From Mesorhizobium sp. Pch-S (GTDB taxonomy: Bacteria; Pseudomonadota; Alphaproteobacteria; Rhizobiales; Rhizobiaceae), in contig NZ_CP029562.1 of NCBI RefSeq assembly GCF_004136315.1, positions 682,001 through 746,000 on the forward strand: a stretch of 64,000 bases of DNA, in the 5' to 3' direction. Numbering within the stretch: the first letter of the stretch is position 1; every line of letters starts with the position of its first letter. The notes under the pieces were generated by a model that was not told the DNA's origin, searched no databases, and saw only the letters and a program-made list of their open reading frames with translations. Below are positions 28,072-38,720 of the stretch, piece after piece. A program made the position numbers and the translations under genes.

Positions 28072-29265
28072 ATGACCGACTTTACAAGGACACGCAGCCT
28101 CTTCCACATGCCGGACGGCGTGTTCTATCTCGACGGCAATTCGCTGGGGCCGCTGCCGAAAAGCGCCACCCAACGCGTGCAGGAAATGATGACCGCGCAG
28201 TGGGGCGAACAACTGATCCGCGGCTGGAACGCCTCCGGCTGGATGATGCAGCCGCGCAGGCTTGGCGACCGCATCGGCAAGCTGATCGGCGCGCCGGAAG
28301 GCACTGTCGTGGTCGGCGACACGCTGTCGATCAAGGTCTACCAGGCACTCGCCTCCGCCCTGGAGCTCAATCCATCCCGGCGTGTCGTGCTCTCCGACAA
28401 CGGCAACTTCCCGTCCGACCTCTATATGGCTCAAGGCCTGCTGCGCTCGCTCGACAAGGGCTACGAGCTGAAGGTGGTCGATCCGGAAGAGGTCGAGGCA
28501 GCGATCGATGAAAGCGTCGCCGTGCTGATGATCACCGAGGTCGACTACCGCACCGGCCGCCTGCACGACATGAAGAAGCTGACCGCCAAGGCGCATGCCG
28601 CCGGCGTGCTGACCGTCTGGGATCTGGCGCATTCGGCCGGCGCCCTCGCCGTCGATCTCGAAGGCGCCAGGGCCGACTTTGCCGTCGGCTGTACCTACAA
28701 ATATCTCAATGGCGGCCCCGGCGCCCCGGCCTTCATCTATGTCGCGCCGAAACATGCCGGCAAGGTGCGGCCTGCCCTGTCCGGCTGGCTCGGCCATGAA
28801 AGCCCCTTCGCCTTCGACCTCGACTACCGCTCGGGCGCCGGCATCGACCGCATGCGCGTCGGCACGCCGGCAGTGATCGCCATGGCCGCGCTCGATGCCG
28901 CCATGGATGCCTGGGAAGGCGTGTCCATGGCCGATGTGCGCAAGCAGTCGATCGCGCTCGCCGATCTCTTCATCCGCGAGGTCGAGACACGCTGCCCGGA
29001 GCTGACGCTCGCCTCGCCGCGTAACGGTGCTGAACGCGGCAGCCAGGTTTCGTTCCGCCATCCCGAAGGCTACGCCATCATGCAGGCGCTGATCGCGCGC
29101 GGCGTGATCGGCGACTTCCGTGCGCCCGACGCCGTCCGCTTCGGCTTCACGCCGCTCTACATCGGCGAACAGGAAGTGCTCGGCGCGGTCGGCGTGCTCG
29201 AAGACGTCATGAACAACAAGCGCTGGGATGAGCCGCAATACCGCAAGAAAGCCCTGGTGACATGA
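28072..29265 (+). CDS. kynU: kynureninase
   Basis: A 397-residue PLP enzyme that splits kynurenine to anthranilate and alanine. Recognition marks are [15 protein letters not shown] at residues 16-30, [19 protein letters not shown] near 55, [17 protein letters not shown] near 105 and the PLP lysine K210 in [13 protein letters not shown]. Length is normal. It starts 2 bp after the ligase stop and overlaps kynA by 4 bp (ATGA), so the three genes are one operon that links tryptophan ring opening to anthranilate activation. Confidence 0.95.
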   Translation: MTDFTRTRSLFHMPDGVFYLDGNSLGPLPKSATQRVQEMMTAQWGEQLIRGWNASGWMMQPRRLGDRIGKLIGAPEGTVVVGDTLSIKVYQALASALELNPSRRVVLSDNGNFPSDLYMAQGLLRSLDKGYELKVVDPEEVEAAIDESVAVLMITEVDYRTGRLHDMKKLTAKAHAAGVLTVWDLAHSAGALAVDLEGARADFAVGCTYKYLNGGPGAPAFIYVAPKHAGKVRPALSGWLGHESPFAFDLDYRSGAGIDRMRVGTPAVIAMAALDAAMDAWEGVSMADVRKQSIALADLFIREVETRCPELTLASPRNGAERGSQVSFRHPEGYAIMQALIARGVIGDFRAPDAVRFGFTPLYIGEQEVLGAVGVLEDVMNNKRWDEPQYRKKALVT

Positions 29266-30098
29266 GCAAGCCCTACGATCCTTCCCGGGAAGGCGCGCAG
29301 ATGTCGTTCAAGGAACGCATGTCCTATGGCGACTATCTGCATCTCGAGCGCGTGCTCGATGCGCAGGAACCGCTTTCCACCGCGCATGACGAGCTGTTGT
29401 TCATCGTGCAGCACCAGACGTCGGAACTGTGGATGAAGCTGGCGATCCACGAGATCCGTTCGGCGATGCGCGAGATCCGTTCCGACCGGCCGCAGCCGGC
29501 GTTCAAGATGCTGACGCGCGTGGCGCGCATCTTCGAGCAGCTGAACAATTCCTGGGACGTGCTGCGCACCATGACACCCAGCGAATATACCGAGTTCCGC
29601 AACTCGCTCGGCCAGTCTTCCGGCTTCCAGTCCTATCAGTATCGCGCCGTCGAGTTCCTGGTCGGCAACCGCAACACCGCCATGCTCGGGCCGCACGCGC
29701 ATCAGCCGGACCTGATCGCCAAGCTCGAGGAAATCCTGGCCGAGCCCAGCCTCTATGACGAGGCGCTGCTGCTTTTGTCACGCAACGGCTTCGACATCGG
29801 CGCCGACGCCAGCCGCACCAGCTGGCGTGAGACCCGCGAGGAAAACCCGCAGGTTCTGGAAGCATGGAAGGCGGTCTATGCCGCGCCGCAGAAATACTGG
29901 GACCTCTACGAACTCGCCGAAAAGCTCGTCGATTTCGAGGACTACTTCCGGCGCTGGCGTTTCAACCATGTCACCACAGTGGAGCGCATCATCGGGCTGA
30001 AGCGTGGCACCGGCGGCACCGGCGGCGTCTCCTACCTGCGCAAGATGCTGGAAGTGGTGCTGTTCCCGGAACTGTGGACCGTTCGCACGGTACTGTAG
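29262..30098 (+). CDS. kynA: tryptophan 2,3-dioxygenase
   Basis: A 278-residue haem dioxygenase that opens the indole ring of L-tryptophan to N-formylkynurenine. The family signatures are [20 protein letters not shown] near residue 45, [20 protein letters not shown] near 118 and the C-terminal [20 protein letters not shown] with FPELWTVRT at the very end. It is the last gene of the ligase-kynU-kynA operon and is followed by a RIME-like repeat before the convergent RidA gene. Confidence 0.96.
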   Translation: MSKPYDPSREGAQMSFKERMSYGDYLHLERVLDAQEPLSTAHDELLFIVQHQTSELWMKLAIHEIRSAMREIRSDRPQPAFKMLTRVARIFEQLNNSWDVLRTMTPSEYTEFRNSLGQSSGFQSYQYRAVEFLVGNRNTAMLGPHAHQPDLIAKLEEILAEPSLYDEALLLLSRNGFDIGADASRTSWRETREENPQVLEAWKAVYAAPQKYWDLYELAEKLVDFEDYFRRWRFNHVTTVERIIGLKRGTGGTGGVSYLRKMLEVVLFPELWTVRTVL

Positions 30099-30117
30099 GG
30101 CATCTGCCTCGAACTTT

Positions 30118-30331
30118 GCCTTCTCCCTTTGTGGGAGAAGGTGGCCTCGCCGCAGGCGAGGTCGGATGAGGGTGCTGGAAGGAGTGCCATCTTCCCGGTT
30201 TGAGCGACGCCGACACCAGCGTAATATTGATAATACTCGTTTCTTCCAACACCCCTCATCCGTCTCGGCGCTGCTCCGGCGGCAAAAGCCGCCGTTGCCA
30301 AGCCACCTTCTCCCACAAGGGGAGAAGGGAA
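30118..30331. repeat. RIME/REP-like intergenic repeat (copy 2), between convergent operons
   Basis: CCTTCTCCCTTTGTGGGAGAAGG at the left and CCTTCTCCCACAAGGGGAGAAGG-like sequence at the right form hairpins, joined by inverted GTCGGATGAGGG / CCCCTCATCC arms. It lies between the 3' ends of kynA and the RidA gene and may act as a bidirectional terminator. The right half has an extra GC-rich insertion compared with the copy at 59881. Confidence 0.8.
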
Positions 30332-30337
30332 AGGACG

Positions 30338-30790
30338 TCAATCCGGGACGACCGCGGTCGCCTGGATTTCGACCAGCGCCTCGTCCTCGATCAGGCCCGA
30401 TACCTGGACCACCGCCATGGCCGGGAAGTTGCGGCCCATAGTCGCCTTCCAGGCAGCGCCGATCTCCTTCAGCGACGAGGAGTAGGCTTTGCGGTCGATC
30501 ACGTACCAGGTCATGGTCGTGATGTGCTCGGGGCCGGCGCCGCCCTCGTGCAGGATGGCGATAACGTTCTCCAGCGTCTGCCTAATCTGGCCCGGCAGAT
30601 CATGCACTTCGAACTTGCACTGGCTGTTCCAGCCGATCTGGCCGCCGACGAAAACGGTACGGCCGCGCGCTTCCATGCCATTGGCATATCCGATCGGCTT
30701 CGCCCAGCCTTCGGGTTGCAGCACCCGATGCGGAGTCGTGGCGGCCTTGTGTTCGGAGATTGCGGTCACAGTCATGTCTACTCCACTCAT
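30338..30790 (-). CDS. RidA-family enamine/imine deaminase
   Basis: A 150-residue RidA/YjgF-family protein. Marks are [12 protein letters not shown] near residue 47, [25 protein letters not shown] near 74-98 and the C-terminal [25 protein letters not shown] with the conserved glutamate; the conserved Arg of classic RidA (normally RxYF before the end) is not obvious. It is the last gene of the aminobenzoyl-CoA operon, overlapping the acyl-CoA dehydrogenase by 4 bp. RidA proteins hydrolyse enamines and imines; the product of the aminobenzoyl-CoA monooxygenase is an enamine, so a pathway deaminase role is plausible. Confidence 0.85.
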   Translation of the reverse strand: MSGVDMTVTAISEHKAATTPHRVLQPEGWAKPIGYANGMEARGRTVFVGGQIGWNSQCKFEVHDLPGQIRQTLENVIAILHEGGAGPEHITTMTWYVIDRKAYSSSLKEIGAAWKATMGRNFPAMAVVQVSGLIEDEALVEIQATAVVPD

Positions 30791-31977
30791 TTCCCAGCCT
30801 TCATCAGCTCACGGCCGATGATCAGCTTCTGAACTTCCGTTGCGCCCTCGTAGATGCGCAGCGCTCGGATCTCGCGGTACAGCGTCTCGGTGATCTCGCC
30901 GACGCGTACGCCGCGCCCGCCGAACATCTGCAGCGCCTGGTCGATCACCCATTGCGCGTTTTCCGTGGCCGTCATCTTGGCCATCGCCGCTTCGCGGGTG
31001 ATCGGCAGTTTCTGCACGTCGCGCCGCCAGGCGGTGCGCACGGTCAGCAGCGATGCGGCATCGATAGCCGTTGCCATCTCGCCCAGCGTGCTCTGAGCGG
31101 TCGGCAGATCGGCAAGCGTGGCGCCGAACATCTTGCGCGACTTGGCGTGTGCCACGGCCTCGTCGAGCGCGCGCCGTGCAAAGCCGAGTGCAGCTGCGGC
31201 AACGGACGGCCGGAAGATGTCCAGCGTGCGCATGGCGATCTTGAAACCCTCGCCCGGCTGACCGAGCAGGTTGGCCGCCGGTACGCGACAGTTTTCGAAG
31301 CGGATGCGGGCTAGCGGATGCGGCGCGATCGTCTCGATGCGCTCGGCGATGTGGAAGCCGGGCGTATCGGCATAGACGACAAAGGCGGAGATGCCGCGCG
31401 TGCCAGGTGCCTCGCCGGTGCGGGCAAAGACGGTATAGACGTCGGCGATGCCACCGTTGGAAATGAAGACCTTCTCGCCGTTGAGCACGAATTCGTCGCC
31501 CTGACGCTCTGCCGACGTGCTCATGGCGGCGACGTCGGAACCGGCTTCCGGCTCGGTCAGTGCGAAGGCCGATATCAACTCGCCTTTGGCAATCCTCGGC
31601 AGGATCGCCTGCTTGATCTCCGGCGAGCCGGACAGGCTGATGGCGCCGGTGCCCAAGCCCTGCATGGCAAAGGCGAAATCCGCCAGTCCGTCGGCATAGG
31701 CGAGCGTCTCGCGGATCAGGCAGAGCGAACGGCTGTCGATTTCCGCAGCCGCGCCGCCGAATTCCGACGGCACGCAATGGCGCAGGAAACCACCGGCGCC
31801 GAGCTTGCGAACCAGCCCCTTGCAGGCGCCGTCGGCATCGTGATGGTCGATATGACCAAGACCGCCACCGGCAACGAAATGATCGAGGTCGGCGGCAAGC
31901 TTCCTATGGTTCTCGGCAAAGAACGGCCAGTCGAGATGATCCCGTGTCGGGCCGCCGGAACGCTGCGGATTGTCCAT
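30787..31977 (-). CDS. acyl-CoA dehydrogenase
   Basis: A 396-residue flavin acyl-CoA dehydrogenase. FAD and substrate motifs include [17 protein letters not shown] near residue 138, [15 protein letters not shown] near 168, [11 protein letters not shown] near 345 and the catalytic glutamate in [11 protein letters not shown] near 378. It would introduce a double bond into a CoA thioester during the beta-oxidation-like steps after ring reduction of aminobenzoyl-CoA. It lies 2 bp after the enoyl-CoA hydratase stop and overlaps RidA, so it is part of the same operon. Confidence 0.9.
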   Translation of the reverse strand: MDNPQRSGGPTRDHLDWPFFAENHRKLAADLDHFVAGGGLGHIDHHDADGACKGLVRKLGAGGFLRHCVPSEFGGAAAEIDSRSLCLIRETLAYADGLADFAFAMQGLGTGAISLSGSPEIKQAILPRIAKGELISAFALTEPEAGSDVAAMSTSAERQGDEFVLNGEKVFISNGGIADVYTVFARTGEAPGTRGISAFVVYADTPGFHIAERIETIAPHPLARIRFENCRVPAANLLGQPGEGFKIAMRTLDIFRPSVAAAALGFARRALDEAVAHAKSRKMFGATLADLPTAQSTLGEMATAIDAASLLTVRTAWRRDVQKLPITREAAMAKMTATENAQWVIDQALQMFGGRGVRVGEITETLYREIRALRIYEGATEVQKLIIGRELMKAGK

Positions 31978-31979
31978 CG

Positions 31980-32822
31980 TCAGTTCCCTTCGAAAACCGG
32001 CTTCGTCTTGGCAGCGAAGGCCTCGAAAGCACGACGGAAATCGCCCGTCGCCATGCAGATGGCCTGCGCCTGGGCTTCGGATTCAATCAGTTCCTCGATG
32101 CCCATAGACCATTCCTGATCGAGCATCTTCTTGGTCATGGAATGCGCGAACCAGGGTCCATCGGCGAGATTACGGGCGAAACGCTGTGCCTCGGCCAGCA
32201 TGACGGGACGCTCATGCAGCGCATTGTAGAACCCCCAGGCATGGCCTTCGGCGGCCGACATCGAACGGCCGGTGAACAGAAGCTCTGCAGCGCGGCCCTG
32301 GCCTATGATGCGCGGAAGAATGCCGCAAGCGCCCATGTCGGCGCCGGCCAGACCGACGCGGGTGAACAGGAAGGCGGTCTTGGCTTCAGGCGTCGCGACA
32401 CGATAGTCGGCACTCATCGCCAGGATCGCGCCTGCGCCAGCGCAGATGCCGTCAACGGCGGCGATGATCGGCTGCGGGCAGGCGCGGATCTGGCGAACCA
32501 GGTCTCCGGTCATGCGGGTGAAGGCCAGAAGCTCCGGCATCGCCATCTTGGTGAGCGGCTCGATGATCTCGAACACGTCACCACCAGAACAGAAATTGTC
32601 GCCGGCGCCCGCCAGGACGATGGCACGGACGTCGCTGGCTCGATGCAGCGAACGGAACAGGTCGCCCAGCTCCTCATAGCTTTCGAAGGTCAGCGGGTTC
32701 TTGCGCTCCGGCCGGTTGAGCGTGATCGTGGCGACACGGCCGTCCGCATCGGTCTCGAACAGGAAGTGCTTGGCCTTGTGGCCCTTGAAGGGGCGCTTCT
32801 TGTCCAGCATCGCGTCGGTCAT
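31980..32822 (-). CDS. enoyl-CoA hydratase/isomerase family protein
   Basis: A 280-residue crotonase-fold protein. The oxyanion segment [12 protein letters not shown] lies near residue 80 and the second [16 protein letters not shown] near 125, with [13 protein letters not shown] following, where crotonases place catalytic acids. Substrate class is CoA thioesters; the reaction may be hydration, isomerisation or ring hydrolysis. It sits 75 bp after the cupin gene and 2 bp before the acyl-CoA dehydrogenase. The N-terminal 20 residues are polar; an alternative ATG is at 32810. Confidence 0.88.
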   Translation of the reverse strand: MTDAMLDKKRPFKGHKAKHFLFETDADGRVATITLNRPERKNPLTFESYEELGDLFRSLHRASDVRAIVLAGAGDNFCSGGDVFEIIEPLTKMAMPELLAFTRMTGDLVRQIRACPQPIIAAVDGICAGAGAILAMSADYRVATPEAKTAFLFTRVGLAGADMGACGILPRIIGQGRAAELLFTGRSMSAAEGHAWGFYNALHERPVMLAEAQRFARNLADGPWFAHSMTKKMLDQEWSMGIEELIESEAQAQAICMATGDFRRAFEAFAAKTKPVFEGN

Positions 32823-32897
32823 CGCTCATTTATCCTTGCTTGCTTCCGGCACGCCCATCGGCGTGCCGGTCTGTCGTCCTGTTGTGCGGGCCGGTCG

Positions 32898-33353
32898 TCA
32901 GTCGTTGGCCGACGGCGGCAGGAAATCCACGTCATGCTCTGCCGAAAGCCGCACCACTTCCTCGACATCGGTGAGATTGTGCAGCTTCTTGAACAGGTCC
33001 TCGAGCCTGCCGGCCGGAGATACCCAGAACAACGCACGGGCCGGCTTGTCGGACTTGTTGAAATAACCATGCGGGACACCGCGCGGCATGCGCACCAGAT
33101 CGCCGGCCCTGGCCGTGAACCACTTGCCGTCGAGCTTCAGCTCCAGCTGCCCTTCCTGCACGAGGATGAACTCCTCCTGCGTCGGATGGATGTGGACCGG
33201 TACGAACTGGCCGGCGTCGCTGTTGGTCTCGAAGGCAAAACTCGATGCGCAGGTGGCCTTCGGAAAGTAGCGCTGGCCCAGGATGTTCCACTCGGTCGCT
33301 TCGTAACCGGTACCGTTTTCGGTGATGCCTTTCTCCAAAGCTTTGTCAGTCAT
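32898..33353 (-). CDS. single-domain cupin protein
   Basis: A 151-residue cupin. The first metal motif is PVHIHPTQEEFILVQEGQLEL (two His and one Glu, residues about 53-73), and the second is GVPHGYFNKS near 95. Cupins of this kind can be dioxygenases, isomerases or simple metal-binding regulators. The ATG at 33353 follows AGGGAGGAACGC. It lies inside the aminobenzoyl-CoA operon between the SDR and the hydratase genes, so it probably acts on a pathway intermediate, but I cannot name the reaction. Confidence 0.8.
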   Translation of the reverse strand: MTDKALEKGITENGTGYEATEWNILGQRYFPKATCASSFAFETNSDAGQFVPVHIHPTQEEFILVQEGQLELKLDGKWFTARAGDLVRMPRGVPHGYFNKSDKPARALFWVSPAGRLEDLFKKLHNLTDVEEVVRLSAEHDVDFLPPSAND

Positions 33354-33375
33354 GCGTTCCTCCCTTTGATTGTTC

Positions 33376-34155
33376 TCAACCGGCCATGACTTCGCCGCCG
33401 GCGACCGCGATGGCCTGGCCGGTGATGGCGCCCGCTCCTTCGGACACCAGCCACAGCACCGCATCGGCAACCTCCTGCGGTGTCACCAGGCGGCCTTGCG
33501 GATTGGCACGGGCAAGGTTGGCGCGTGCCTCATCGGCAGTGCGGCCAGTCTTGCCGACGATGGTGTCTACCGCACCGTCGAGCAATGGCGTGTCGGTGAA
33601 ACCGGGGCAGACGGCATTGACGGTAACGTCGGTGCGCGCCAGTTCCAGCGCAAGCGCCCGGGTCAGGCCGACGACACCGTGCTTGGAGGCGCAGTAGGCC
33701 GAAACATAAGCATAACCGGTCAGGCCGGCGGTGCTGGCAACGTTGACGATGCGCCCCTTTCCGGCCTTGCGGATCGAAGGCAGCAAAGCCTGCGTGACGA
33801 GGAAAGTGCCAGTCAGGTTGATACCGATGACGCGGCCCCAGAGTGCTGCATCCGTGCGCTCGAAGGGCGCCGAGGGTGCCTCGCCGGCACAATTGACCAG
33901 AACCGCGACTTCGCCCGAGGCGGCAATAGCTTTGGCGCAGCCAGAGGCAATCGTCGCGGCATCGGTGACATCAAATCCGTCGATCACGACGGATTTGCCA
34001 CCGCCGGCCGCGATCTCCCTGGCAACGTCTTCCAGTGGTGCAGCGCGACGCCCGGCCAGCGAGACGGCATGCCCGCTTTTTGCCAAGGCGAGCGCAATGG
34101 CACGGCCGATGCCGCTGCCGGCACCGGTGATGAGGGCGTGACGCGCTGCGCTCAT
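33376..34155 (-). CDS. short-chain dehydrogenase/reductase
   Basis: A 259-residue classical SDR. The nucleotide motif is [14 protein letters not shown] near residue 9, [12 protein letters not shown] is near 90, and the catalytic [14 protein letters not shown] (Tyr-x-x-x-Lys) is near 155. It has an NAD(P)H-dependent alcohol/ketone reaction, here most likely 3-hydroxyacyl-CoA dehydrogenation or reduction of the ring ketone formed by the monooxygenase/reductase. It overlaps the monooxygenase gene by 4 bp (ATGA), which indicates close coupling of the two steps. Confidence 0.9.
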   Translation of the reverse strand: MSAARHALITGAGSGIGRAIALALAKSGHAVSLAGRRAAPLEDVAREIAAGGGKSVVIDGFDVTDAATIASGCAKAIAASGEVAVLVNCAGEAPSAPFERTDAALWGRVIGINLTGTFLVTQALLPSIRKAGKGRIVNVASTAGLTGYAYVSAYCASKHGVVGLTRALALELARTDVTVNAVCPGFTDTPLLDGAVDTIVGKTGRTADEARANLARANPQGRLVTPQEVADAVLWLVSEGAGAITGQAIAVAGGEVMAG

Positions 34156-36476
34156 TTGCGCCCCGACGCTTCGGCCGCCGCGCGGGCCAGGTTGGCCTCA
34201 TATTGCTGCCGGCTCGCATAATACTGCTTCGGCCAGACCTGGCCGGAATAACCGACTTTGGCGGCTTCGTGCATGACGAAGGACGGGTCGGCCAGATGCG
34301 GACGGGCAATGGCGCAGAGATCGGCGCGGCCGGCCGCGATCACCGAATTGGCGTGGTCAGCCTCCGAGATCGCACCGACGGCGATGGTCGGCACCTGTAC
34401 CTCGTTGCGGATCTTGTCGGAGAAAGGCGTCTGCCACATGCGACCGAACACCTGCTTCTCCTGCTTCACCACCTGCCCCGACGAACAGTCGATGAGGTCG
34501 GCGCCAGCTTCCTTGAACATGGCCGCGAAGATGGCGGCGTCTTCCGGCGTGTTGCCGCCTTCGTACCAGTCATTGGTCGAGAGGCGGACCGAGATCGGCT
34601 TGTCCTCGGGCCAGACGGCACGGATGGCGTGGAAGACCTCGAGCGGATATCTGGCGCGCGCAGCATGGTCGCCGCCATATTCGTCGTCGCGCAGATTGGT
34701 CAGCGGCGACAGGAAGGCGGAGAGCAGATAGCCGTGGGCGCAGTGCAGTTCGAGAATGTCGAAGCCGACTTCGTCAGCCCATTTCGTGGCCTGCACGAAA
34801 TCCGCCTTGATCCGCTCCAGATCTTCTTTCGTGGCAGCGCGCGGCACGTCCGAATGCGGCAGGTAGGGGATGGCGGAAGCCGAGATCAGCGGCCAACCAC
34901 CCTGCTCCACCGGCTGGTCGGTACCCTCCCAAGCGACCTTCGTGGCACCCTTGCGACCGGCATGACCGAGCTGGATGCCGATCTTGGCCGGCGTGTCGTT
35001 GTGCACGAAATCGACGAGGCGGCGATAGCCTTCCTTCTGTTCCTCGTTCCACAGGCCAAGACAGCCCGGCGTGATGCGCGCGTCCGGCGACACGCAGATC
35101 ATTTCCGGAAACACCAGCGAAGCGCCACCCATGGCGCGCGAGCCGAGATGGACCAGATGGAAATCGTTCGGCATACCGTCCTTGGCCGAATACATCGCCA
35201 TCGGCGAGACGATGACGCGGTTGTGCAAGGTCAGTCCGCGCGCCCTGTAAGGCGTGAACATCGGCGGGATCGGGCGGCCGTTCGGCTGGGCCGGCGCGCC
35301 GGCGCGCTCGGCGAACCAGCGCTCGTAGCCCTCCAGCCAATCCTTGTCGCGCAGGCGCAAATTCTCATGGCTGATGCGCTGCGAGCGCGTCAGCATGGAA
35401 TACATGAACTGTTCCGGTTCCAGCGTGTCGGCGTAACGCGTACCGACCACCTCGAACCATTCCATGGCGTTGCGGGCCGCGTTCTGGATGCGCGCAACAT
35501 CGACGCGGCGTACTTCTTCATAGGCCTCGAGCACGGCTGGAATGTTCTTGGCGTCGTGCCCCGCGATGTTGAACTGGTTGGTCAGTTCGATCGCGTCATC
35601 GATGGCAAGCTTGGTACCTGAACCGATGGCGAAATGCGCTGTGTGGGCACTGTCGCCCATCAGCACGACATGGCTGTTGCCGTTGAAATGGCTCCACTTG
35701 CCGCAGATCAGGCGACCGAAATTCAGCCAGGCCGAGCCGCGCAGATGGCGCGCGTTGGTCATCAGGCTGTGGCCATCCAGCGTTTCTGCAAACAGCTTCT
35801 CGCAGAAGGCGATCGACTGGTCCTGGTCCATCTTGTCGATGCCATGCGCCTGGAACACCTCGTCGGTGGTCTCGACGATGAAGGTCGAGGTGTTGTCGTC
35901 GAAACGGTAGATATGAGCCTGGAACCAGCCATGCTCGGTACGCTGGAAATCGAAGGTGAAGGCATCGAAAGCCTTGCTGGTGCCGAGCCAGATGAAGCGG
36001 TTCGGCCGCATCACCATGTCCGGCTGGAAGACGTCGGCATATTTATTGCGAATGCGCGAATTGACGCCATCCGAAGAGATGATGAGATCGGCGTCGGGGA
36101 ATTCCTCGTCGCCCGTAACCTCGCGCTCGAAAACCATCTCGACGCCGAGTTCGATGCAGCGATCCTGCAGGATGTTCAGCATCTTCTTGCGGCCAATGCC
36201 GACGAAGCCATGGCCGGTGGTGCGGATCTTGCGACCCTTGAATACCAGCTCGATGTCGTCCCAATGGTTGAAGGCATCCTCGATGGTTGCAGCGGTTTCC
36301 GGATCCCACTTGCGCATCGACTGCATGGTGGCGTCGGAGAACACCACACCCCAGCCGAAGGTGTCGTAAGGGCGGTTGCGCTCGACCACGGTGACCTGAT
36401 GTTCGGGGTGCTGCTTCTTCATCAGCAGGGCAAAATAGAGCCCGGCCGGTCCGCCACCGATACACACGATCTTCAT
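34152..36476 (-). CDS. abmA: 2-aminobenzoyl-CoA monooxygenase/reductase
   Basis: A 774-residue fusion. The N-terminal flavoprotein hydroxylase domain (about 1-370) has the FAD motif [15 protein letters not shown] at residue 4 and [19 protein letters not shown] near 280. The C-terminal old-yellow-enzyme domain (about 395-765) begins [20 protein letters not shown] and contains [10 protein letters not shown] and [13 protein letters not shown]. This arrangement is that of the Azoarcus evansii enzyme that hydroxylates then reduces 2-aminobenzoyl-CoA; salicylyl-CoA 5-hydroxylase relatives share only part of it. The ligase, kynU and kynA nearby fix the substrate. It leads the leftward operon, with an 18-bp motif 75 bp upstream that matches the ligase promoter. 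Confidence 0.92.
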   Translation of the reverse strand: MKIVCIGGGPAGLYFALLMKKQHPEHQVTVVERNRPYDTFGWGVVFSDATMQSMRKWDPETAATIEDAFNHWDDIELVFKGRKIRTTGHGFVGIGRKKMLNILQDRCIELGVEMVFEREVTGDEEFPDADLIISSDGVNSRIRNKYADVFQPDMVMRPNRFIWLGTSKAFDAFTFDFQRTEHGWFQAHIYRFDDNTSTFIVETTDEVFQAHGIDKMDQDQSIAFCEKLFAETLDGHSLMTNARHLRGSAWLNFGRLICGKWSHFNGNSHVVLMGDSAHTAHFAIGSGTKLAIDDAIELTNQFNIAGHDAKNIPAVLEAYEEVRRVDVARIQNAARNAMEWFEVVGTRYADTLEPEQFMYSMLTRSQRISHENLRLRDKDWLEGYERWFAERAGAPAQPNGRPIPPMFTPYRARGLTLHNRVIVSPMAMYSAKDGMPNDFHLVHLGSRAMGGASLVFPEMICVSPDARITPGCLGLWNEEQKEGYRRLVDFVHNDTPAKIGIQLGHAGRKGATKVAWEGTDQPVEQGGWPLISASAIPYLPHSDVPRAATKEDLERIKADFVQATKWADEVGFDILELHCAHGYLLSAFLSPLTNLRDDEYGGDHAARARYPLEVFHAIRAVWPEDKPISVRLSTNDWYEGGNTPEDAAIFAAMFKEAGADLIDCSSGQVVKQEKQVFGRMWQTPFSDKIRNEVQVPTIAVGAISEADHANSVIAAGRADLCAIARPHLADPSFVMHEAAKVGYSGQVWPKQYYASRQQYEANLARAAAEASGRK

Positions 36477-36550
36477 GGTCATCTCCGCTCTGCTCACGGC
36501 CGGTCAAGGCCGTGCGTGAACCATGAAGCGATAGTGGGCTCTCTCCGAAG

Positions 36551-36568
36551 ATATTTCAAGCTTAAAGT
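36551..36568. promoter_or_regulatory. shared motif, site 2 (abmA promoter)
   Basis: ATATTTCAAGCTTAAAGT; its reverse complement ACTTTAAGCTTGAAATAT differs from the site at 26301 at two positions. The core TTTCAAGCTTAAA is nearly palindromic around AAGCTT, as expected of a dimeric MarR-type repressor site. Confidence 0.75.
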
Positions 36569-36755
36569 GATTGCCGTGTACGATCTTTCACCCCGCGACG
36601 CGAGGCCGCGCCCTCAGCCACCCTCTTTACTCGGGGGCCGCCGGTTGTCTGGCGATGTATTCTTGTGCTGTTTCTGGAGAGCGCCAACGCCACCAGACCT
36701 GCAGGGACTCGCCCTCTGACGCGCAGGAGCGCTTGCCGGGCCGCGTCGTCTGCGG

Positions 36756-37496
36756 CTAGGCGGCCTCGCCGGCATCGACACCTTCAAAAGTGACGAAGGC
36801 CTGCAGGGTGAAGGAAATGTGCTCCGTCATCAGCGTGCGAGCGCGTTCGATATCGCGATCGAAGGCCGCGTCCATCAGCTCGGTGTGGTGGTCGATGCCC
36901 ATCGCGTCATGCAGCGCCGCAACCGCCTTCTCGAAATTGCCGCCGCGGCCACGCGCGGCGCGCAGCATCGGCGCCAGGCTCAGGTAATGCTGGTGGCGGC
37001 GAAGCTGGTCGTAGACCATCGCCTGGAAGCGCAGCAGCCAGGCGGAACTCGCGGCACTGACAAGCGCCGCATGGAAGGCGGCGTGGCGTTCGTCCCACTC
37101 CTCGATCGCGGCTTCGGACGGATCTTCAGGCGAGAACTTGCAACGCGACAGCCGGTAGTGCGCCGTCACCACGGCGGATTCCCACTCGGCCCCGCCCTTG
37201 CGGATGGACTCCTCCAAAAGCGGCAGCTCGACCACTTCGCGGGCCCGGATGAGGTCCTCCAGTTCCGCGCGCGAAACCGGCGCAACCGCGAAGCCACGGT
37301 TGCTCACCGCCGTGACCAGTTTTTCCGCCTCCAGCCGTGACAATGCCTCGCGCAACGGCGTCCAGCCGAAGCCGTAGATCTGGTTCAATGCACCAAGTTT
37401 CAGCGGCGTGCCCGGCTCCAGCCGCGTGGTCAGAATGTCCCGCCGCAGCCGCCAGTAGGCCGCTTCCGTCTTGGTCGAGGGCTCCTCATCCCGCAT
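36756..37496 (-). CDS. GntR-family regulator with FCD domain
   Basis: A 246-residue FCD-type regulator. The winged helix-turn-helix is at about 10-75 (LGALNQIYGFGWTPLREALSRL), and the FCD ligand domain is at about 85-230 (ELEDLIRAREVVELPLLEE, then ERHAAFHAALV). ATG 37496 follows GTGGAGGAAAAGTGCG, better than upstream in-frame starts. It is divergent from the TrpX-type binding protein gene, 177 bp away, across AT-rich sequence that includes a strong promoter, so it probably controls uptake of the aromatic amino acid or its metabolites. Confidence 0.88.
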   Translation of the reverse strand: MRDEEPSTKTEAAYWRLRRDILTTRLEPGTPLKLGALNQIYGFGWTPLREALSRLEAEKLVTAVSNRGFAVAPVSRAELEDLIRAREVVELPLLEESIRKGGAEWESAVVTAHYRLSRCKFSPEDPSEAAIEEWDERHAAFHAALVSAASSAWLLRFQAMVYDQLRRHQHYLSLAPMLRAARGRGGNFEKAVAALHDAMGIDHHTELMDAAFDRDIERARTLMTEHISFTLQAFVTFEGVDAGEAA

Positions 37497-37592
37497 CGCA
37501 CTTTTCCTCCACGCAAGGATCATATATTTGGCGGGCCCATCGGCAAAATAATATATCAAACATCCACAGCAGATATTTTATATATAAACCTT

Positions 37593-37620
37593 TTGACAAG
37601 GTTTGCCGACCCGTTATGAT
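37593..37620 (+). promoter_or_regulatory. sigma-70-type promoter of the trpX-like operon
   Basis: TTGACA (37593-37598) and TATGAT (37615-37620) are separated by 16 bp, 54 bp before the binding-protein ATG. It is the best consensus promoter in the window. The AT-rich run just upstream (ATATTTTATATATAAA, 37574-37589) is a candidate binding region for the adjacent FCD regulator. Confidence 0.7.
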
Positions 37621-37673
37621 GCAATCTGGGGCGCCGGGGAGAGACGGCCGCTTGCCAAATCTGGGAGGAAAAC

Positions 37674-38660
37674 ATGATTTCGTCTAAGGCCGGATGGCTG
37701 TCCGGAATAGTACTTGCAGGTTCGCTGATCGCCAGCGTGGTCAGCGCCGCCGCAGATCCGATCCGTATCGGCATCGCCAATTTCGGCGAACATCCGCAGC
37801 TCAACGCCTCGATCGCCGGCTTCAAGAAAGGCTTGGCCGAAAGCGGCTTCGTCGAAGGCAAGGATGTGGTCTTCACCGAAAGCCACACCAATTTCGACGC
37901 CACGCTGGTTCCGCAGATGATCGAGAAGCTGAAGGCCGAAAACCCGAAGCTGATTTACACCGTGACCACCCCGGTCTCGCAGATCGCCAAGCAGCAGCTC
38001 GCCGGCAGCGGCATCAACATCGTCTTCACCGCCGTGACCGACCCGGTCGCTGCCAAGCTGGTCCCGTCGTGGGAAGCCGGCGACACCGGCATCACCGGCT
38101 CGTCCGACCTGCAGGACGTGGCCGCCGTGATGGAATTCACCAAGAAGCTGCTGCCGGAAGCCAAGCGCTTCGGCGTGCCTTACAACCCCGGCGAAGCCAA
38201 TGACGTCGCCGTGCTCGAGAAGATCAAGGAAGCCGCTCCGAAGGCTGGCTTCGAAGTGGTTGCCGTCGGCGTCGACAACGTCAACGACATCCAACAGCGC
38301 ATCGCCTCGCTCAAGGGCAAGGCAGATGTGATCTACACGCCGGCTTCGAACCTGCTGCAGCCCGCGATTGCCGCGGTTTCTGCAGCTGCCCGCCAGGCCG
38401 GCATCCCGATCGTCAACTCCGACGACGGCGCCGTGCGCAAGGGCGTGGTTCCGGCCAGCTTCGCGGTCAATTACGACCAGGTCGGTCTCGCTGCCGGCAA
38501 GATCGCAGCCGAGATCCTGAAGGGCAAGGACCCGAAGGAAATCGCGCCGTTCCGTCCGGCCTATGCCGACCACAGCCCGCTGATCTCGAAGAAGGTCGCG
38601 GCTGACTTCGGCCTGAAGATCCCGGCAGCGCTCGACGACTGCAAGTGCTTCGCCGACTGA
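37674..38660 (+). CDS. TrpX-type ABC substrate-binding protein
   Basis: A 328-residue exported binding protein of the tryptophan/tyrosine TrpX type. Signal peptide residues are about 1-27 (LSGIVLAGSLIASVVSAAAD). Recognition marks are IGIANFGEHPQLNASIAGFKKG, VTTPVSQIAKQQL and SDLQDVAAVMEFTKKLLPEAKRFG, and the late VNSDDGAVRKGVVPASFAVNY. It presumably binds tryptophan or kynurenine, since the kyn/abm genes adjoin. It is the first gene of the importer operon and is followed by a leaky-looking terminator, a common way to make more binding protein than transporter. Confidence 0.85.
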   Translation: MISSKAGWLSGIVLAGSLIASVVSAAADPIRIGIANFGEHPQLNASIAGFKKGLAESGFVEGKDVVFTESHTNFDATLVPQMIEKLKAENPKLIYTVTTPVSQIAKQQLAGSGINIVFTAVTDPVAAKLVPSWEAGDTGITGSSDLQDVAAVMEFTKKLLPEAKRFGVPYNPGEANDVAVLEKIKEAAPKAGFEVVAVGVDNVNDIQQRIASLKGKADVIYTPASNLLQPAIAAVSAAARQAGIPIVNSDDGAVRKGVVPASFAVNYDQVGLAAGKIAAEILKGKDPKEIAPFRPAYADHSPLISKKVAADFGLKIPAALDDCKCFAD

Positions 38661-38683
38661 GTTCAGTGCGATAGAACTGCGTG

Positions 38684-38719
38684 GCGGCGCCCGGACATAA
38701 CACTCGGGCGTCGCTTTTT
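38684..38719 (+). terminator. intrinsic terminator or attenuator after the binding-protein gene
   Basis: GCGGCGCCCG pairs with CGGGCGTCGC (one G-U pair) and is followed by five T residues. It lies between the TrpX-type gene and the ATPase gene of the same importer, so partial read-through is expected. Confidence 0.75.
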
Positions 38720-38720
38720 C

